This document shows, piece after piece, positions 5,289 to 6,313 of a stretch of DNA of 6,313 nucleotides. The notes beneath the pieces are model-generated. The model did no database searches, was not told the origin of the DNA, and worked only from the letters and a program-made list of their open reading frames with translations. The stretch is from assembly GCA_001311585.1 (NCBI GenBank), contig BBBN01000095.1, positions 1-6,313 of the forward strand, written 5' to 3'. The translations under genes and the position numbers were made by a program. The first letter of the stretch is position 1; each line of letters starts with the position of its first letter. The stretch comes from Thermus sp. JCM 17653 (lineage in GTDB: Bacteria; Deinococcota; Deinococci; Deinococcales; Thermaceae).

Positions 5289-6313
5289 GTGCTGCCCGAA
5301 GCGCTTCGGGGGTTCTCCAGCTACCGGGAGTGGCTGGGAGGCGGAGGAGGAGTTCCGGGGGCGGATCGTCTTCGCCCGCCTCCTCCCCCAGAACCCCCCC
5401 AGGCCAGCCCCCTACCAGGGGGCCTTCGCCCAGGTGGTCCGGGCCTTGGGGCTTTCGCCCTTCGCCCACCAGGTGGCGGCCCTCAAGGAGGTGGAGGCCG
5501 GGAAGAACGTGGTCATGGCCTACTCCACCGCCGCCGGGAAGAGCCTGGTCTTCCAGGTGCCCGTGCTCCAGGCGGCCTTGGAAGGGGAAACCAGCCTCCT
5601 CCTCTTCCCCACCAAGCCCTGGCCCACGACCAGCTGAGGCGCCTTAAGGCCATGGCCCAGACCCTGGGCCCTGGAAGGCGTCTTCCCCTACGACGGGGAC
5701 ACCCCCGGGCCCACCCGCAAGGCGGCGCGGGAACGGGGGCTCGTCCTCCTCTCCAACCCGGACATGCTCCACTTCGGCCTCCTTCCCCGGCACGGGGAGT
5801 GGGCCTCCTTCCTCTCCCGCCTCCGCTACCTGGTCCTGGACGAGCTCCACGCCTACCGGGGGGTATTCGGCACCCACGTGGCCCTGGTCCTCTTCCGCCT
5901 CCTGCGCCTGGCCCGCCGCTACGGGGCGAGCCCCCAGGTCATCGCCGCCAGCGCCACCATCCAAAACCCCAAGGCCCACGCCGAAACCCTCACCGGCCTC
6001 CCCTTCGTGGAGCTTCGGGAGGAGGTGGCCCGCTCCGAAAGGGAGCTCCTCGTCCTTCTGCCCAAGCCCCTGGACCGCAAAGGGGAAAGGCGAAGGAGCG
6101 CCCTCCTCGAGGCCGCCTACCTGGCCAGGACCCTGGCGGAAGGGGGCCTCAGGGCCCTGGTCTTCGCCAACTCCCGCAAAAGCGCCGAGCTCATCGCCCG
6201 CTACGCCGCCCACCCCGGGGTGCGCCCCTACCGGGCGGCTACACCGCCAAGGACCGGAGGAGGCTGGAGGAGGCCCTAAAAAGGGGGGAGGGTGCGGGTC
6301 CTGGTCTCCACCA
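5289..6313 (+). CDS. MrfA/YprA-type DExH helicase, N-terminal part (cut by window edge, several frameshifts)
   Basis: The N-terminal helicase core of the YprA/MrfA family; C-terminal parts lie beyond the window. Motif I is S-T-A-A-G-K-S (5524-5544). After repair motif Ia reads F-P-T-K-A-L-A-H-D-Q-L, followed by Y-D-G-D-T-P and S-N-P-D-M-L-H. Motif II is D-E-L-H (5839-5850) followed by [11 protein letters not shown], and motif III is S-A-T (5950-5958) in S-A-T-I-Q-N-P. Family knowledge: MrfA of Bacillus subtilis is an ATP-dependent 3'-5' helicase in repair of mitomycin C damage. The start is GTG 5289 ([14 protein letters not shown]), 6 nt after CATAAT. Frame breaks: about 5334-5340 (one extra or two missing bases), about 5616 (one missing G), about 5670 (one extra C), about 6237 (one missing G) and about 6286-6292 (one extra G). 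Between breaks, codon use is normal. Confidence 0.88.
   Translation, partial: MLPEALRGFSSYREWLGGGGGVPGADRLRPPPPPEPPQASPLPGGLRPGGPGLGAFALRPPGGGPQGGGGREERGHGLLHRRREEPGLPGARAPGGLGRGNQPPPLPHQALAHDQLRRLKAMAQTLGPGRRLPLRRGHPRAHPQGGAGTGARPPLQPGHAPLRPPSPARGVGLLPLPPPLPGPGRAPRLPGGIRHPRGPGPLPPPAPGPPLRGEPPGHRRQRHHPKPQGPRRNPHRPPLRGASGGGGPLRKGAPRPSAQAPGPQRGKAKERPPRGRLPGQDPGGRGPQGPGLRQLPQKRRAHRPLRRPPRGAPLPGGYTAKDRRRLEEALKRGEGAGPGLH
5295..5310. repeat. Perfect 16-bp palindrome CCCGAAGCGCTTCGGG
   Basis: CCCGAAGC and GCTTCGGG are exact inverted copies with no spacer. The palindrome covers helicase codons 3-8 and starts 12 bp beyond the -10 island, where the -35 region of the divergent YbjQ-type gene would be. 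A regulator operator is possible; so is chance in a GC-rich coding sequence. Confidence 0.45.

Noticed and set aside
5272..5469. Upstream extension of the YbjQ-type gene
   Set aside because: Antisense to the helicase; the YbjQ family begins at MILTTTP and the -10 box lies between.
5644..6213. Minus-strand ORF opposite the helicase
   Set aside because: Repetitive Gly/Glu/Val composition; the plus strand carries clear helicase motifs.
6276..6292. Programmed frameshift at the A5G6 run in the helicase
   Set aside because: Thermus uses slippage in dnaX, but this gene has four other breaks at non-slippery places, so an ordinary indel is simpler.
1..6313. A dedicated defence or mobile system (EVE protein plus helicase)
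   Set aside because: The EVE and MrfA-like genes are far apart, separately promoted and separated by housekeeping genes; no transposase, integrase, direct repeats or CRISPR are seen.

Overview
The window looks like chromosomal DNA of a Thermus species or a very close relative. It has very high GC, G or C in nearly every third codon position, almost no intergenic space, and proteins rich in Leu/Ala/Arg/Glu that read like Thermus housekeeping genes. No mobile element, tRNA, rRNA or CRISPR array is visible. This assignment is inferred from style and family resemblance, not from a database match.

Layout, left to right: the 5' end of a glycolate-oxidase GlcD-like flavoprotein (minus, cut by the window edge); a possible small or decayed ORF just upstream of it (minus, weak); an EVE-domain protein (plus); the type IV pilus inner-membrane platform protein PilC (minus); a YrdC/TsaC-type threonylcarbamoyl-AMP synthase followed after 3 nt by the condensin subunit ScpB (both plus); a membrane-anchored PIG-L family deacetylase (minus); a GNAT acetyltransferase (plus); a YbjQ/UPF0145 protein (minus); and the N-terminal half of an MrfA/YprA-type DExH helicase (plus, cut by the window edge). 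The transcription units alternate strand almost one by one. All three convergent junctions overlap tail to tail (26, 54 and 38 bp). The divergent starts share tiny promoter regions.

The most striking pattern is regulatory. A TAnnnT-like -10 box ends 6-7 nt before the start codon of seven genes, the signature of leaderless mRNAs, which are known to be common in Deinococcus-Thermus. It supports GTG starts for three of them. At three divergent pairs (pilC/tsaC, PIG-L/GNAT, YbjQ/helicase) the back-to-back -10 boxes overlap or lie inside the opposite gene. At pilC/tsaC even the two ATG codons share one CATG.

Three genes (scpB, the PIG-L gene and the helicase) are broken by nine small indels, most in or beside short G or C runs, although the protein family continues cleanly across each break. 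Low-accuracy sequence is the simplest explanation; recent pseudogenisation is the alternative. Functionally the window is a mix of housekeeping and envelope genes (tRNA modification, chromosome segregation, pilus assembly, DNA repair, sugar deacetylation) rather than one dedicated system. The PIG-L/GNAT pair is the best candidate for a linked, less described function.
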